A stretch of DNA of 64,000 nucleotides, taken from the NCBI GenBank assembly GCA_001692895.1, contig KV748203.1, positions 1,208,330-1,272,329 on the forward strand, read 5' to 3'. Position numbers and translations under genes: made by a program. Below, one piece after another: positions 46,955 through 57,670 of this stretch. The notes under the pieces were generated by a model. That model ran no database searches and was not told where the DNA came from. It saw only the letters and a list, made by a program, of their open reading frames with translations. How positions within the stretch are numbered: position 1 is the first letter of the stretch; each line of letters opens with the position of its first letter. This DNA is from Cenococcum geophilum 1.58. Lineage: Eukaryota; Ascomycota; Dothideomycetes; Gloniales; Gloniaceae.

Positions 46955-47055
46955 TGTCGGTTTGGTTCCCGTTTCGGTTCCTAGTTTAGTTCCCAGTTTG
47001 GTTCCCGGCTTAACTTCCGGTTTAGTTCCTAGCTTAACTTCCAGTTTAAGATTTC
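46955..47055. repeat. 12-bp minisatellite
   Basis: Eight or so units of CCRGTTTRGTTC / CCGGCTTAACTT. C/T and G/A variation between units is RIP-like. On the minus strand it would code KLGT/KPEV-type tetrapeptides, without further support for a gene. Confidence 0.75.
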
Positions 47056-47154
47056 TCTCGGTTTCCTCTCCTTAGACTTCTTGCTATTAAGTTTCTTCTA
47101 CTAGGCGGGATAACCTACGGGTTAGGAGGAGCCTCCTATTTACTTAAACGTCCG

Positions 47155-47950
47155 CTTTGTCGTTTAGGACTTAAGGCTTATAATCGGTTAGTATTAATTA
47201 GTCGCGGCCAAAGAGGCATGCTCTAGAGAAGCTAGCTATAGTAATATTAGGCCAGCTAATAGAACGCTATAAGTAAGATAATTTTAGAGCAAATATATAG
47301 GATATAATCACCGTAGTTAATAAAGCATTATTCCTTTTATATCCCTTTTTCTATATTATTAGGAATTTAGAGAACGAAAGTAGTTACCCGGTTTAAGGCC
47401 CATTTTCAGGCTCTATAAGTGGCTAAAATACAAATCCCGTTGGCTAAAATTAGTTACCTACACTTAGGTGTCCGCTTCGTTACCTTATACAAGGACGTAT
47501 TTTAGGCCCTCTTTGTACCTATAATCCTTGTAAGGGGACAAACTAAGTGCCTAAAAACTGGAACCCGGTAAGGAACCGAAATATAGCCCTTTTAGATAAG
47601 GAAAGACCTATAGATAGCCAAGAGGAATAGGGCCCAAATTAAACTTCCTTTATTTAGTAAGAGTGGTCGAGAACTTATATAAACTTGAGCTATTTTAAGA
47701 AGTGATTAGTGACGTTAAATGGCTTGACGATTTTAGGTATAGCGTCTAGGTATAGGAGGCTAGGATCTCTTAGTAAAGGACAGCACAAGACTTAGTGTTT
47801 CCCTACTACTCCCGCGCCATAACATCTACCATTTTTTAAATTTCTAAAATATTTAGTAACCATTTTAGAACCTGAGGAGGTTTAAGTAATTACTAATCCT
47901 AGCTAGTGTAAAACGACCCTATACGCATTACATAATTATTACGGTGTAAT
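47155..47950 (+). pseudogene. Unrecognised readable frame
   Basis: With TAA/TAG read as Gln, a frame of about 260 residues can be followed: RPKRHALEKLAIVILGQLIE near 47,205, RTKVVTRFKAHFQAL near 47,380, PLAKISYLHLGVRFVTLYKD near 47,440, ALFVPIILVRGQTKCLKTGT near 47,500. It is basic and has no motif I can name. It may be chance openness or a relic gene. 47,951-48,689 holds nothing recognised apart from the palindrome GGCCGGCCCTTAGCCGGCC at 48,020-48,038. Confidence 0.25.
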
Positions 47951-48689
47951 TTATATCAATTAGGTAAGCCTAGCATATAGCTATTAGGTTTATAGCTCTG
48001 CGGAGTCTTTCCCTCTTAGGCCGGCCCTTAGCCGGCCTACTCCTCAACCCTAGTTATAACAGCAAGATTGATTAATTTGCATATAAAATCTACCTACTAA
48101 GATAAACAATAGGGTAGAAGTTCTAAATTGCCCGAATTATATATATTATAAGGTATCCCTATTATAAATCCAAGATTTTAAGATCCTTTCCTTCTTTTCC
48201 TAAGCACCGCCAAAGGCCAAAAGGCTTTAAATATTAATTCTTAAATATGTAGATGGTTGTGGTGGAGTAGGGGTATAAAGTTAATGCGGGTCCGCATGCT
48301 GTGAACGGAACGATTAACAGCATAACTAAGACTGTTGTATTTTTCTCGCCATAGACTGGTTTTGGAAGGAGAAATATCTAGAGAACTTTTATATATTAAT
48401 TATAACTTTATAGACTTACGAGGTAAAGATTTAAGGTGCCTAAATAATGGATTCATTTTGGCGCGGGAGGTTTTTCGCCCCTTAGGGAGGGACGTTACTA
48501 ACTAAGACACTTTAGAATAATAAAAATATTTTATAACAAATTATAAGTTTCCTTAGTGGTGGCATAAGAAAGTGCTATTAACTTTAACGCCGTTTTACGT
48601 GTAACGATTAAACGAACCAAGCCTTACTATTTATGCTCCCTATTCTATAGTTTAAATGTCAAAATATTAGGAAAATAAAAAAAACCTAA

Positions 48690-49830
48690 ACTTTGTATAA
48701 CGACATAATAAGACCTTTCTACTTTCTTCTAGGAAGGTAACACAATAACCGGCCCTGCTATTGTTGTAAGAGTTAGATTATTAACATTATTAGACTGCTG
48801 CACTATTATCACGGCGAAAGCTACTCCGTTTATTTCTTATGGTATATAAGCGGTCCCCCTCCCACAGGCGGTAATATTTAGAGGTGTATACACTAGTATA
48901 TTAAGCTGATTAACCCATCTAATAAAAAGTTGCTTACCTTCTTTAGCAACGAATAGCATTTGCATTAGATCCCACGTAAACTCCCTCTCTAATAGTCTGT
49001 TAGTGCTATTACTAAACGCTCCGCTAGTTAATTGTGCAACAGTTAATCTCGGTAAAATAGGTAATAAGACTTTAACCGGGTAAGATCCAGGAACAATAAA
49101 TGAAAGAGCGAGATTATACGCCCATATATCGCTAATCCTAATATTAAATGGAGCCGGATTAGGTACTTCGTCCTAGATATAACGAAAGAATGTATTATAG
49201 CGGGATTTAATAGTAAGTATTAATAATACCGATCTTAAAAGCAAAGGATTAGTAGCTGCGAGTTATTTAGTAAGTCTAATAGTGGCTCTAATACTTACTA
49301 AGGTTATAAGATAGGCAAGTTTAAAGAACCCCTTAGTTAAATTCATTAGAAAGGAGTAATTATAAGGAGAGATTAATGGTGCGTTATAGGCCTTAAGCAA
49401 GTTTACAAGGCTTTTAAGGTGGACCTCTTCTTGCTATAAGGGTGTTAGGTAATATTTCTAGACTTTAAAGTGGTAGTATACTTATAGTAGCAATTTTACT
49501 AACAACATTAATAGCATCGTTAGGATATTTATTTATCCCCCACTTTGTAATTTCCGTTAAGCTAGTATTAAAAAAGGACACCTTTAAATTTTTAAGGAAG
49601 TGCGCTAATTAAAGTTCTTTAATCGCACCCGCAGATATTATAGTTGGTACTCTACTGTTCGGCGGACCACTACCTACTATAGCTGTAGTATTAAAATTAA
49701 GGGGTGTCGCGGTAGCAAAGCTTTCTAAAGCGATGGAAGTTATATAAAGGAGAGTATTAATATTTATAAAAGGGTATATAGTTGCGGTTGAAATAACTAT
49801 AGAGTGTAACTTGCAACTCTAAAACCTACT
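48690..49830 (-). pseudogene. Ferritin-like (Rds1/stress-response type) secreted protein relic
   Basis: Minus-strand frame: ISAGAIKEL-LAHFLKNLKV near 49,600, KKRSTLKALVNLLKAYNAP near 49,420, IRATIRLTK-LAATNPLLLR near 49,260. Next are DEVPNPAPFNIRISDIWAYN near 49,160, FIVPGSYPVKVLLP near 49,080, TWDLMQMLFVAKEGKQLFIR near 48,970, YTPLNITACGRGTAYIP near 48,890 and TTIAGPVIVLP near 48,740. This fits the fungal ferritin-like domain family: the helical ferritin-like part, then a beta-rich C-terminus ending in GPVIV-x-P. The part at 49,440-49,590 needs a frame change. The role is poorly known; members are linked to stress or spore development. Confidence 0.6.
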
Positions 49831-50166
49831 AGATTTGTAGGATATATAGTAAGAGATCCCTTTACTATTTCTAATTTCTATTTTAACCCTTAAACTTTAA
49901 ATTATAGGGGTTTGCTTTAGGGCACCCCAAGGAGTTATTTATGGTAGGGTCCCCATTTTAGGACCCTTAAATTGACTTAAGCAGCTTGGCAAAGTACATC
50001 GCCTTAATATAATAGTTATTAATGGGGGTAATACTTTAAATTAAATTGTGTCTAATAGACACTTTATTACCTATTGCTTTATTATACTAACTATTCTATT
50101 GTTTTACCTATTCTAAGGATTGGGTTTTGTTTATCCGTTAGTTACTAATATTGCGTAATTATAAGC

Positions 50167-50650
50167 ATGTTATTAGCTAACTCAGAATCTGCCATATACA
50201 CAATTTGTAAGCCACCGGCCCGTCCGCCTATTTATAGTAAGTCTATTTACCTTACTGGTAGCATTAATATGGGTTCTGCTACTAACTGGCAAGCTAAGGT
50301 AACGTCGTCCCTCTCATATCTTCCTATTACTTTTTTTTAACCCGCGCCGTAATAACTGGTGTAAAGATTAGATGTAGGAAATTTCTAATTTATAGTTCCG
50401 TAAGCATGTCAAATAGGAGCTTAATTATTTAGACCGCGCTAACGTTATCGCAATGTTCTTTAATAAGAATAGCATATCACTAATTAGCCTTCATAAGCTT
50501 AGTCTATATGCTCTTAGTTATAAGATGGTTGTTTACTGCCCTAAGGGTTACTAAAGACGCGGTAATATATAGATTATTTGTAATAGGTTCGGTATCTAGC
50601 TCGTAGAGAATTTAGAAGAGTTTATTAGAGAGACTAAAAAGATATTAGAG
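50167..50650 (+). pseudogene. Nucleoside 2-deoxyribosyltransferase-like protein relic
   Basis: Start MLLANSESAIYTICKPPARP at 50,167, then SKSIYLTGSINMGSATNW, the family's IFLAGSI-x-MG-x-A-x-DWQ block, and SLSYLPITFF. A frameshift in the T run near 50,330-50,340 moves to the next frame, which continues NPRRNNW (NPRRDDWD in the family), LNYLDRANVIAMFFN, KLSLYALSYKMVVYCPKGY, IICNRFGI-LVENLEEFI. The length of about 160 residues matches the family. It would transfer deoxyribose between bases or act as a nucleotide hydrolase. Asp to Asn changes and TAG stops reflect RIP; the frameshift is extra damage. 50,651-51,499 has nothing recognised except a hairpin AGTGTTAGAGCGCAACACT at 51,060-51,078. Confidence 0.7.
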
Positions 50651-51499
50651 ATCTAACTAAATATACTACTAGAGATATCCTTAGTTTTATAATAATTAGG
50701 ATAGCAATAATAAGATAGATTAGATTTATTTATTAGCTTAATATATTTGGTATTTTTTCTAACCCCTAAAGCTTATTTAATCTAATTACGGTATTTATTT
50801 ATTATAAATACCTAATACTTAAGGATTTGCAAAGAAGAGGCCTGGTAGAACGTAGTAGAGCCTAAAGGGGGGAATTATAAGACTAAAGCAGTAAATATAA
50901 CCCCTTTATTAGACAAGCGATAATACCCTAGCTCCACAAGGCTGCCCTTAATAAACACTTCGTCCTATATTTGGCTTAATTAAGGAGTACTAGCGCACCT
51001 GTTAAATATTTATAAAGGTAATATCGTAGCCCGAATTATTATACAAGTGGATAAGTATAAGTGTTAGAGCGCAACACTCTGCCTAAGCGGGAAGGGGCGG
51101 GAGGAGTAGCACTTATCGTGTTAGTTATATATGGCACTAATAATACTATATATATGTTGGTAAAGGATCTGTCGTATACGCTGCCGTTAAAGCATAAGTT
51201 AAAAACGAGGGTAAGTGACGTATGGGATTGAAAGTGAAATAGGGAGGGTAGGTAGCGCAGTAAGAAGAGGGCAAAGCACGCAACTAAGGTAAGTAGTAAG
51301 ATAGGGGTGCGTGATAAGGGGCTAGGCGATAGGAAATAATTAGCGATCTATATTATAATGGTAATAGTGATATAAATCTAAATAAGGTAAATATAGAGGA
51401 GACAGAAGACAGGAGGATTAGAGGTGTGGTATTAGTGGGTAAAAGGTTGATTTTTAATAGCTAAGATATTAAAGAACTGGTCTATTTCACTTATTCTAT

Positions 51500-52640
51500 T
51501 ACTAACGTACTACTCCTCTTACATTTCTTTCACTTTGTAACAATCCACTAGGGTAGGTTACTTTAGTCTTAGGCATAGAAGCGGTAACCACCACTTTATA
51601 ATTATAGATAAATTGCTAATAAGGAAATTCCAACCTCTTAACGGTACCTATAATAAGAAGAAAGAAAGCGAGATCTAATATTAACTCCGAACACTAATTA
51701 GACGCACCCTCTTATAAGCGGCTCTTATAATTACGCCAGCTAATATTCTAGTTCGAGGAGCCTTACTTTATTATCTAAGTAGCCATATATAAGGTCCTAT
51801 AGACAATCTCATAGCTTATCGCTTCCTAATACTATAAACGGTCAGCAGCTTAAGAGTGGTATAAGGTAGGAAATATTACCCATAACTAGCATTTCTCCTT
51901 ACTTCCCTGCCTCGTCTTACACCCTTTTAATATATTTTTCTACGCTCTCTTCTTAGAGGATCATCTCTAGGTTCGCAGAGCCTTTATATACTATAGCACG
52001 TTTGCTAAATAATACCCTATCTATTCTTTCTAATCTAATATAGATTAAGATGCCGAGGATCTATTTTAAGTTAGCGTAAGCTATAATAATAATATTATTT
52101 AAGCTACTAACATAACCATTATCTAAGGTGTCGTTAGTTAGAGCATTATTAAGTAAAGACTACACTGCGATCCCAATGTCTATATATTATGAGTTTTAAA
52201 TTTATAACAATTTAGGGCTTACTAATAGTCTCCAATTACCACACTAAATGGACTCGCCGGGTGCGAGTCCTATAAGCATTATACCTATATATTAGCTAAG
52301 TAAGGTAAGGCAACTACGCGGCTATACCGAAACCGCTTAATATTATAAGAACAGTTTTGTAATCGCCTACTAGTGCGCTAATCCCGTATAGCCCGCTAAA
52401 CAGAGCTAGACAGGGCGGTCCGCCGTAGTAGGTCTTGCTCTAATATAGTAATCTCTAGGTTAAGCCTCTACGAGGCTCTATAAACAGATTTAAAGAATTC
52501 TGTTCCCCTTTTAATTAGGACATTATAGTAAAAGAATAAGTTTACAGAAAGGACTAAAAACTTACTACTGGAATCTATAGACCTATATACTGCCCTACTT
52601 TAATTCTTAACAGTTAAGATAAACTTAGATATATCTTAAC
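51500..52640 (+). pseudogene. Unrecognised relic
   Basis: Two partly readable plus frames: RVGYFSLRHRSGNHHFIIID near 51,550, and, from about 52,270, YKHYTYILAK-GKATTRLYR, EQFCNRLLVR, ARQTELDRAVRRSRSCSNIV near 52,400, ISRLSLYEAL-TDLKNSVPLL, TERTKNLLLESIDLYTALL near 52,590. The second looks like a helical, basic domain. I recognise no family. 52,641-53,559 has only scattered open segments. Confidence 0.3.
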
Positions 52641-53559
52641 AATATTATTAATATAACTAATATAAGCTTAAGAACAGCCGGAGCCTATAGCCCTATTTTA
52701 GTAAATAAGGAATCCGGACTACAGAAAAAGGGTTAAAAGGAATATTATCGCAAAGATATAGATATATAGCCGAGGAGGGAGCGGCTTTAATGTTAAGTGC
52801 CGCTAAATAAAATAGGCAGAAAGGATTACTAATACTTAGTGCACGCGGATAAATATTTCATATAATAGCCTATAGAGAAAAGGATAAGAGAGTAGGAGAA
52901 GAAAGCATAGTGATGATCCCCCCTATACAGTATTGGATACGATTAGTAAGGTATTAGTCCTATAAAAAGGGGGAAGAGGGGATAAGGCTTATAATAACTC
53001 CCTATATATTCTCCGCTATATATAAAGGGAAAGAGTTTCGGCTAGCCATTACTATAAGAACGTAAAAGAGTAGAAGGACGAATATTATTATTTTAACTAA
53101 GCGATAAACTCGTTAGTATGTATTTAGAGAAACCCTAAGTATATCTACAAGAAAGTTAAGATAAGGACTAGCGAAAAGTGGAATTATATTAATTAATAAA
53201 AGATTTGCAGCTCGTAAACCGGCAATCTAAATATTCTAGACTTTAAAGCTAATATAGAACGCATTTACCGTAATATAAAATAACTGTAAAAGGATATTAG
53301 CCCAACTCTATAGACCTAAATATCGATAGCAGCGGATTAGCTGCGGATAGGTAAGATATTAAGATACTAGAAGAAAAGTGGTTTTTAAAAATAACTATAT
53401 ATAGAGACGGAAGTAAATAAGGATAAGAAAAGTAAAGATGCCACCTATAGCTATAGCATACACTTAGGTAATTTCCATAATAATACAGACTATTATTTAA
53501 GGGCGGAAGAAAAGGAATCAGCGAAGTATAGTAAAAATTAGTAGAAAACTCGTTAATTT

Positions 53560-54830
53560 AAGGGATGCCTAAAGATCCGTTAAAGGTAAAAATAGAAAGG
53601 GACTAGAATTAGGAACCTAGTAAAAGGTCTAGAACTAGGAACCTAATAATAAACCTAGTAATAGAATCCTAGTCACTAGCTAGAATTAAGTAAAAACATT
53701 ACTACTTTATTAGCTATTAATACAGGTAATCTAGCAAAATTTCTGAATATGCTCGCGAGATGGAAAACGTTTAAGAAGAGCTACCTATTCTGGTAGATAC
53801 TTATAACTTATACGCGCCCCAATAGTAGCGAAAGATACTAATCCCGTAAGCACTTCTTTTCGCTAAGGAAGTTGCAATAACGGATACTAGAGAATATTAG
53901 TAAATAATAGTACGGGAAATAAAGCTCTAACGTACCTTTATTAACTTAATAACTAAAATAGCAAAGGTTGTTTTAGAGAGGAATTTAGCGGCGTTAGAGT
54001 TGGGCGGCTAATGACGCAGGTTATTTACGCTAATAGCTCGCTCCTCTTTAACGTATCCCTGTATTAGTTTTATAATAATATTACTTAGCGCTCTAATATC
54101 TCTAGGTTTAGCGTTTTGTAATAGGCGGGTATAGCAATATTCTTAATACGCTGTAATATTTTATTAGTAAAGGCGGTTTTAAAACCAAGCTAATTACTAA
54201 CCGATTTTTACATCTTTATATAGATAAATAAGTATATTTAAATAACTTAGCAAACCATACTCTAATCCTTTCGTTGCGAGGTACGCAAGCCCATTAAGTA
54301 TTTGCTATAGTTAGTGCCATACTTAGTTATTACGCTATTGGGTTTTTACCTATCTAAGTATTATAGCCAAGTGAATTTCGTTAAGGAGAGGATTGCCAGC
54401 AACATAGTATAGAGAGTAGGCTATAAACTCAAAAATAATATAAGAAGTCTTATTAAATCTAAAAACCTTAAGAGCAGAGACGAAGTTGGCGTATTATATC
54501 TATTAAAACTTACAGAGCTTTTCTTTAACATTAGGTCCTAAAAAACTCCACACTATAATAAGATTTAATAGGGGATCTTTCCGCTTAGCCCAACAGCTAC
54601 AGGACCTAATAACTAGCCTCCACATTTAAACGTACCCCCTTAGCCTTCCTATATAGCTCCTCTACCAGATACTAGTAATCAACCTCCTTTATAGGCTACT
54701 AATCTAGCTAGTTTAAGAGGATCTACTATTAAAGAACGGCTTTTACGTCTTAAAGCGATAATTAAAGAATTATTAAATGCGTAGCGTAGAGAGAATAGGT
54801 AGATACGTAACTCTAAAAAGCACGCGTAGC
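53560..54830 (+). pseudogene. Unrecognised relic ending in the RING-protein tail sequence
   Basis: The frame around 54,690-54,790 (PPL-ATNLASLRGSTIKERLL, then RLKAIIKELLNA) matches the C-terminus of the RING protein at 44.34-44.46 kb. The upstream part (GIFPLSPTATGPNN, LKSRDEVGVLYLLKLTELFF near 54,470, FYLSKYYSQVNFVKERIASN near 54,345) does not match it, and no RING or GANNN repeat is present. So copy B carries either a different paralogue or a recombined gene sharing only the tail. Confidence 0.35.
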
Positions 54831-57670
54831 TAGAGTTATAGGGCTACCTTTAATCCGCTCTAAATATTACTTACTATAAACTAGCTTTAATATAAGGACA
54901 AATAGATAAAGAAAATAACAAAATTGCCTGGTAAGATTTGCGTCGACTACCTATATGCACTAAGGCCTTATATTAGAATTAGTTTTATTCTATTTAAGCT
55001 CTCTCAATTTTCTTTAAGGGGTTTATACAAAATCTACCTCCAAAGTTTCGTTTATTTCAATATCCACCTCCTACCAATTAAGGCTTACCCGGCGCTTTCA
55101 ACCCCCCTACTATATAGGGGGCCGCCACCTCAAACGCACTATATACTTAAGCACACTAACACTCTATATAAAAAAGAGGTTAAGGTTTAGAATATAATGC
55201 ACGCGTACTAAGCCAGTTTTTACACGTCTGTAAAAGCTATAGCGCTTAGTTATAACGCAAAGCCATTACGCGTTTAAGGTTAATTAAATGGCCAATAGTT
55301 AAAGGGAGAGTGACTAGGTACTAATAAGCTCCTAAAAAAAAGACAAAAGGCAGAATACGCTATTACTATTACTTATAGGCAAGCAATAAGGCAGGCTAAT
55401 AAAGCCTTAGGAATTAAGACACTAAGGTTTAGAAAAAATAGTTAATAATTTAATAATATACTATTTGGTACGCTTAAGCATATAATGCGTTTAAGGTAGC
55501 GGCCCCCCTACACAGTAGGGGGGTTAAAAGCGCCAGGTAAGCCTTAATTAGCAGGAAGTAGATATTGAAATAAACGAAACTTTGGAGGTGGATTTTGTAT
55601 AAACCCCTTTCTTTAATCAATTAACTAATTCTCGCTTCATACCCCATTAAAATTCGCGCGTTTAATTTTTTTCTTGCGGGTCCTTCGAGCTATTCTATTT
55701 ACCTTACTTAATACCTATTATTAGTAGGATCCTATTTTTATACGTAACTTAGAGAGAAATAGAATATTTATTTATAGTTTAACTTAAAAGCAGAGAACCA
55801 ATGTCATTATAATCCCCTTAAATATTCATTTTCCAAGAATAGAGGTATAGGTATATTTGCCTAAAAAGCCGGCCGAGGAAATCTTATATTGCTAACGTTT
55901 ACGCGGAATATAGGGTTTAGGCTAGGCCGCCTTCCCTAATCTAACTTCCTTCCTCATTATAGAATACACTCTCGTCGCTCGGCTTATATCCTTTAGGCGT
56001 AACTCTACCGCTAGCTACTTACGTTTACGATTAGGGGTATAGCTAAATAACTAGTTTAGTGGACCCGTAAACGTCTATAGTTTAATTAGGCTAAGGTGGG
56101 GGTGCATATAGGAATGCTAACCAGGTCGTTCTTGCATAAAGTTAAGGGTAGCTTATACGCTCTTAGCCCAAGGAATAAATATACTATAGATACCAGTTAG
56201 TCTGCTTTAACCCCCCCTAAGGTAAGCAGTTAAATTTGGTTTATACTATATAAGATAATAAGTTGTAAGGGAGTATGCCGGAAAGATTGTAGAAACGCCC
56301 CTAATGTATACTAGTAATGCGTAAGTCCGTAACACTAAAAGGAAGAGAGGATATTACTATAATTTAATAAGCTAAGCGGTGCCGCCTTAACCGTCTATAG
56401 GGGCTTGATTTAAGGTTACTTATTTATAGGCATAAATATATACTTAGGATCTAAGTGTGAGAGGTTGCCGTATTATTGTAGCGCTAATGGCGTCGGAATA
56501 CGGATCGCCTTATTACCGCTCCTTAAGCTATAAAATAATTTCACTAATATTAAGGCGCTAACTGGTAATACTCTTTCGGCTAGACGGGCTCTGCATAATC
56601 TAGTAACCATGCTATAAATGGTTAGGTTTCTTAAGACTACATCTCAGGGGACTTTAGGAAGGATTAGATAATATAGATTATTTATCTTTCTCATATATAG
56701 GTATACGATGCGGTGATCCCTTAGGTTGCCTGTCCGTTAGTAGTAGCAGTATACATTAATAGCGATGCTAAGAGAGCAGGGCTCTTAAGTAAAATATACG
56801 GCTTTATGCGCCCTATTGCGTTATATTATAGGTAATAGGACGCTAAGCTCCTAAAGGGCATTTAATAGTACAGCTTACAAAATTCCCTTACCTAAGATGG
56901 CGCTTTAAACTGTTAGTTAGCACTAGGAGATCTAAGTAATAGGACGCGTATCGGACTTATAGCTCTTCTAGATCCTAGTAATTAGATACTTATATAAGCT
57001 AACAAAAATCGAGACTATATACACTACTATTAGCTCAGCAACCCCAAGATCCGCATTTCGTATTTCCTATCTCTATTAACTATATAACAGCTAATAATCC
57101 TTGTTTCTAAAACGGTCGTATTAGGGTATCTGGCCGGCTTTAGTTGCCATATAGCGGCGTAATCGTTTATAATAACTTTTAGTGGAGCATTTCGATATCC
57201 TAGGATGCCGGAATACCCGTAAGATTTATATATATATATATACGCGTCCTCTCAATCAGATCCTTTCTTGCTATTCTTATTACTATTACAGTTTTGCAAT
57301 AATTAATTAGCCTTTAATGCGTTTTTAAGCACCACATTAGGATAACCTAGAAATTCGAGCCGTAATGGAATTTGACAATTTAGGCGCATCTATAAGTGTA
57401 AAGCTAATAGATATTTAAAAAGAGACTCTAAGCCAGGAGGTAGGAGCAGACTACTAAGAGACGGTTGCCGTATAAATAACGAGCTGATTATTAATTAGGG
57501 TGCGAGAGCGTTAATTAGTAAAAGTAAAGTACTGCTAATGCTCTTTAATAAATTCGTTACTAAGGTCACCTAAGACGCAATAGTTAGAATGTAGGTTTAG
57601 CCTAAGGTATATAAAAGGGCCATTTATTAAGAGCGTATCCCGTTCAGAGGATCTTACTACTAATTGGCCT
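54680..57670 (+). repeat. Segmental duplication, copy B
   Basis: Counterpart of copy A (42,060-44,460, minus strand). It is interrupted by a 590-bp transposon at 55,018. A readable frame inside (ITAPQAIKQFH near 56,515, GANWQYSFGQTGSAQ-type residues near 56,550, YDAVIPQVACPLVV near 56,705, YINSDAKRAGLLSKIYGFMR near 56,755) indicates a gene of unknown family that also exists in decayed form in copy A. Homology fades after GGCCTAGTTCC at about 57,665. Confidence 0.8.
55018..55607. mobile_element. Second non-autonomous long-TIR transposon, 9-bp target duplication
   Basis: Inverted repeats of about 140 bp start GGGGTTTATACAAAATC on both arms and continue CAAAGTTTCGTTTATTTCAA. Differences between arms are essentially all C/T or G/A. 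It is flanked by TTTCTTTAA at 55,009-55,017 and 55,608-55,616. Copy A has the empty site at 44,202-44,210 (TTAAAGGAA, reverse complement TTCCTTTAA). The central 300 bp has no transposase. An open frame at 54,924-55,190 overlaps the left arm and is not considered a gene. Long inverted repeats and 9-bp duplication suggest Mutator-like ancestry; its terminal sequence differs from the element at 42,163. Confidence 0.85.

Noticed and set aside
55018..55190. Open frame 54,924-55,190 as a gene
   Set aside because: It spans the border and left arm of a transposon, ends in the inverted repeat and has no homology pattern.
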